Below, one piece after another: positions 6,355-8,622 of a DNA stretch of 8,622 bases; the first letter of the stretch is position 1, and the number at the start of each line of letters is the position of its first letter. This DNA is from Elusimicrobiota bacterium (GTDB lineage: Bacteria; Elusimicrobiota; Elusimicrobia; UBA1565; UBA9628), in the NCBI GenBank assembly GCA_028717525.1, contig JAQUNT010000067.1, positions 1 to 8,622 on the forward strand. Direction: 5' to 3'. Both the position numbers and the translations under genes were made by a program. The notes beneath the pieces are model-generated. The model was not told the origin of the DNA and made no database searches. It worked only from the letters and a program-made list of their open reading frames with translations.

Positions 6355-8622
6355 ATGCCGAGGCTTCCGGTCACGGACTTCTTCGGGACGCGCCTGGAGC
6401 CGCACAGGCTCCTGGGCGGGCTGCGCGCCGCCGGGCTGGACCGCTTCGCTTTGGTCCTGCGCGACGACGAGGCGGTCCTGCGCCTGCCCGCCGGCGCCGG
6501 CCGTAAGGAAGTCCGTCCGGCCGGTGCCTGCGGAGCTTCCGATACCGCAGGCGCCGGCCGTAAGGAAGTCCGTCCGGCCGGTGCCTGCGGAGCTTCCGAT
6601 ACCGCAGGCGCCGGCCGAACCGAGAGCGCCCAGCGGGCCCTGACCTGGCTGCGCTCCCAGATGTCGCCCCTGCTGCCCTGCCGCAGCGAGCCCGCGGCCC
6701 GGGGCCTGGACGGCCGCCTGCTGGACCGTCGCCGCCGGCCCTGGCAGACCGTGGCCTTGGCCGAGGTCTGGGACGAGACCCGGGGCCGCGCCGCCGCCGA
6801 GGCCAGGCTGCGCCGGCGGCTGGGCGCGGTCCGGTTGAGGGGCTGGCGCCGCCCCGGAGGGCCGCAGGGGGTGCGCCCGGCCTTGATCCTGGCCGCTTCG
6901 CGCTCGCCGCAGGCTTTGGACTGGCTGGAGCGCGCCATGGCCGACGGCCCCTGGGTCGAGCCCGAAGCCGATATCCTGCTCGACGGCCTGGAATGGGCCG
7001 TGGCCCGCCGGCCCACCATCGCGGCCGAGCCCGCGGGCCGCTCGGCCGCGCCGGTGCTCGTGGACCTTGGCCGTTGCCGACGCTGCGGCCTCTGCGCCGC
7101 GGTCTGCCCGGCGGGGCGCGGACCCTGCCTGCGCTGCTTCGACTGCGTCGAAGCCTGCCCCCAGGACGCGCGGCGGCCGCGCTACGGAGCCTCCAGCGCC
7201 ACCTGGAGCCGCGCCCTGCGCCATCGCCCCGGCTGGCTCTCCCGCCTGCGCGGCGAGCCCGGGCCGCCTTTGCCCGCGCTCTTCCCGCCCTCGTATCTGC
7301 TGCCCCGGCCGGGCCGGCCCGTCCGGCCGCGCCGAATCCTGGGCCTCTCCGTGACCACCATGCAGGAGCACGCGGCCGCCTTGGTCGAGGACGGGGCCGT
7401 GCTGGGCGCGGTCGAGGAGGAGCGCCTGGCCCGGGTGCGCCACTACGGCTTCCAGCCCGAGGGGCGCCCCGGCGTGACCATCGCCGCGGACCCCACCTTG
7501 TGCCTGGAGGAGGTCCTCTGCCGCCGCTCCATCGGCGCCCTGCTCGCGCCCCGGGGCCTCACCCTCGACGACATGGACCTCATCGCGGTCAACGGCATCC
7601 CCGCGCGCTACCGCGCGGCCTACTCCCCGCTCGGCGCGGGCGGGCCCATCCCGGCGCTGCGCTGCGGGCGCGTGGCCTACCTGCCCCACCACCTCTGCCA
7701 CGCGGCCTCGGCTTGGCGGGTCTCCGGGCTGGGGGACTCCTGGGTCCTCACCGTGGACGGCCGCGGCGACCGGGAGACCGCGGCCGTGTTCCGGGCCTCC
7801 CGCGGCCGCCTGCGCCAGGTCCGCGAGCTCCTCAGCCTGGACGACCGCTCCATCGGGGGGGTCTACGAGACGGTGACGCGCCTGCTGGGCTTCGGCGCCC
7901 ACGGACAGGGCAGCGTCATGGCCCTGGCCTCCTTCGGCCAGCCGGACTGCGACCTGTCGGACTTTCTGTCCTGGCGCGGCGAGCTCTCCATCCACGAAGC
8001 CGGCCTGGCGGAGCGCTTCGCGGCCCTGGCGCGCGCGCCCGGCTCGCCCCTGACGCGCCGGCACCAGGACCTGGCCGCCTCCCTGCAGGCCGCGCTCGAG
8101 GAGTTCCTCCTCGCCTGGCTGCGGGACTGCGGGGTCCGGCCCGGGGCCGAGGGACTCTGCCTGGCCGGCGGCGTGGCCCTCAACTGCCGGCTCAACTCGC
8201 GGCTGCGCGATGAGCTGCGGCCGCGGGCCATGTTCGTCCAGCCCGGGGCCAACGACGCGGGCACGGCCCTGGGCGCGGCGCTCGAGGCCGCGGCCGCCTC
8301 CGGGACCATGCGCCGCGCCGACCTCGGCCCGGGCTTCACGCCGGAGCAGGCCGAGGCGGCCCTGCGGCACGCGGGCCTGCCCTTCCGCCGGCCCGGCTCC
8401 GTGGCCGCGGCCGCGGCCCGGCTGCTGGCCCGGGGCCGGGTGGTCTGCTGGTGCCAGGGCCGCATGGAGTTCGGCCCCCGGGCTTTGGGCAGCCGCAGCA
8501 TCCTGGCCGACCCGCGGCGGCCCGAGATGCACGGCCGGGTCAACCGCATCAAGGGCCGCGAGCCCTGGCGGCCCTTCGGCCCGTCCATCCTGGCCGGCCA
8601 TGAGCCGGACTGGTTCGCGGAG
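6355..8622 (+). CDS. Three-part fusion: unknown N-terminal region, 2[4Fe-4S] ferredoxin, NodU/TobZ-type carbamoyltransferase; C-terminus cut by window edge
   Basis: 756 codons visible, still open at the right edge. Residues 1-235 match nothing I recognise and contain two 19-residue repeats ([19 protein letters not shown], 46-83). Residues 241-268 carry two CxxCxxCxxxC motifs (C241/244/247/251 and C258/261/264/268), a bacterial-type 2[4Fe-4S] ferredoxin module. Residues 328-756 match carbamoyltransferases of the NodU/CmcH/TobZ family: [40 protein letters not shown] (H445, H449), TVDGRGD (D468), [15 protein letters not shown], then [26 protein letters not shown], and [18 protein letters not shown] with [10 protein letters not shown]. 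That family makes carbamoyl-adenylate from carbamoyl phosphate and ATP and passes the carbamoyl group to an acceptor. About 140 residues of its usual length are missing beyond the edge. ATG 6355 is the best start; no strong Shine-Dalgarno is seen. It is transcribed divergently from the radical SAM operon, 49 bases away. The acceptor is unknown. Confidence 0.9.
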   Translation, partial: MPRLPVTDFFGTRLEPHRLLGGLRAAGLDRFALVLRDDEAVLRLPAGAGRKEVRPAGACGASDTAGAGRKEVRPAGACGASDTAGAGRTESAQRALTWLRSQMSPLLPCRSEPAARGLDGRLLDRRRRPWQTVALAEVWDETRGRAAAEARLRRRLGAVRLRGWRRPGGPQGVRPALILAASRSPQALDWLERAMADGPWVEPEADILLDGLEWAVARRPTIAAEPAGRSAAPVLVDLGRCRRCGLCAAVCPAGRGPCLRCFDCVEACPQDARRPRYGASSATWSRALRHRPGWLSRLRGEPGPPLPALFPPSYLLPRPGRPVRPRRILGLSVTTMQEHAAALVEDGAVLGAVEEERLARVRHYGFQPEGRPGVTIAADPTLCLEEVLCRRSIGALLAPRGLTLDDMDLIAVNGIPARYRAAYSPLGAGGPIPALRCGRVAYLPHHLCHAASAWRVSGLGDSWVLTVDGRGDRETAAVFRASRGRLRQVRELLSLDDRSIGGVYETVTRLLGFGAHGQGSVMALASFGQPDCDLSDFLSWRGELSIHEAGLAERFAALARAPGSPLTRRHQDLAASLQAALEEFLLAWLRDCGVRPGAEGLCLAGGVALNCRLNSRLRDELRPRAMFVQPGANDAGTALGAALEAAAASGTMRRADLGPGFTPEQAEAALRHAGLPFRRPGSVAAAAARLLARGRVVCWCQGRMEFGPRALGSRSILADPRRPEMHGRVNRIKGREPWRPFGPSILAGHEPDWFAE
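6493..6617 (+). repeat. In-frame tandem repeat, about 2.2 copies of a 57-base palindromic unit
   Basis: Copy 1 is 6493-6549, copy 2 is 6550-6606, and an 11-base third start (6607-6617) follows before the sequence diverges at 6618. The two full copies are identical. Each unit alternates two mutually complementary GC-rich arms: GCAGGCGCCGGCCG, a 14-base spacer (taaggaagtccgtc), CGGCCGGTGCCTGC, and an 11-base spacer (agcttccgata). Every arm can therefore pair with the one on either side, with one G-T wobble. Examples are 6547-6560 with 6575-6588, and 6576-6590 with 6602-6616. As 57 is divisible by three, the reading frame is kept and 38 residues are added. Removing both copies would join LRLPAGAGR directly to TESAQ, a plausible original sequence. 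Confidence 0.95.

Noticed and set aside
6346..6359. GGCA...TGCC inverted repeat around the start of the fusion gene as an operator
   Set aside because: Only four bases pair, which is not distinguishable from chance.
6493..6617. CRISPR array or integron attC site
   Set aside because: The repeats are directly adjacent with no variable spacers, remain in frame inside a gene, and lack attC core sequences.
6343..8601. A 752-residue open frame on the minus strand opposite the carbamoyltransferase gene
   Set aside because: It is a GC-driven shadow: repetitive Gly/Ala/Gln/Arg composition, no motifs, and the plus strand carries unmistakable ferredoxin and carbamoyltransferase sequence.

Overview
The window is a very GC-rich stretch of bacterial chromosome that is almost entirely coding. 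Five genes on the minus strand form one tightly packed operon. Transcription order: a radical SAM protein (6305-5370), a B12-binding-type radical SAM protein (5355-3340), a radical SAM protein (3336-2377), a SPASM-type radical SAM protein (2380-1241) and a nitrogenase component 1-like protein (1241 to beyond the left edge). A sixth gene runs the other way from 6355 past the right edge. It encodes an unusual fusion of an unrecognised N-terminal region, a 2[4Fe-4S] ferredoxin domain and a NodU/TobZ-type carbamoyltransferase. The only real non-coding DNA is the 49 bases between the two divergent units. That stretch is AT-rich against its background and carries -10-like boxes on both strands.

Taken together, the genes look like an accessory biosynthetic locus for strictly anaerobic or low-redox metal and radical chemistry. 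There are four different radical SAM enzymes, one of them with a B12-binding-type fold. A degenerate fifth radical SAM-like domain has lost its cluster cysteines. A divergent NifD-like protein keeps some, but not all, of the cluster-ligand cysteine positions. The carbamoyltransferase is fused to an electron-transfer domain. Nothing here is a standard nitrogen-fixation gene, and no RiPP precursor, NifH-like reductase or second component 1 subunit lies inside the window. The left edge cuts the operon in the nitrogenase-like gene, so partners may follow there. I infer a pathway that builds or uses a modified cofactor or small molecule, with the nitrogenase-like protein as a reductase or scaffold. 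The substrate cannot be read from the sequence.

The organism cannot be fixed from the window. GC content is high, two genes start with TTG, and Shine-Dalgarno sequences are strong (GGAGG). From memory, and not checked, divergent nitrogenase paralogues next to many radical SAM genes have been described in groundwater Elusimicrobiota. That phylum is my first guess, held with low confidence.

A second notable element lies in the carbamoyltransferase gene. About 2.2 perfect copies of a 57-base unit are inserted in frame. The unit consists of alternating complementary GC-rich arms, as expected of a small palindromic repeat element that has been domesticated or tolerated within a coding sequence.
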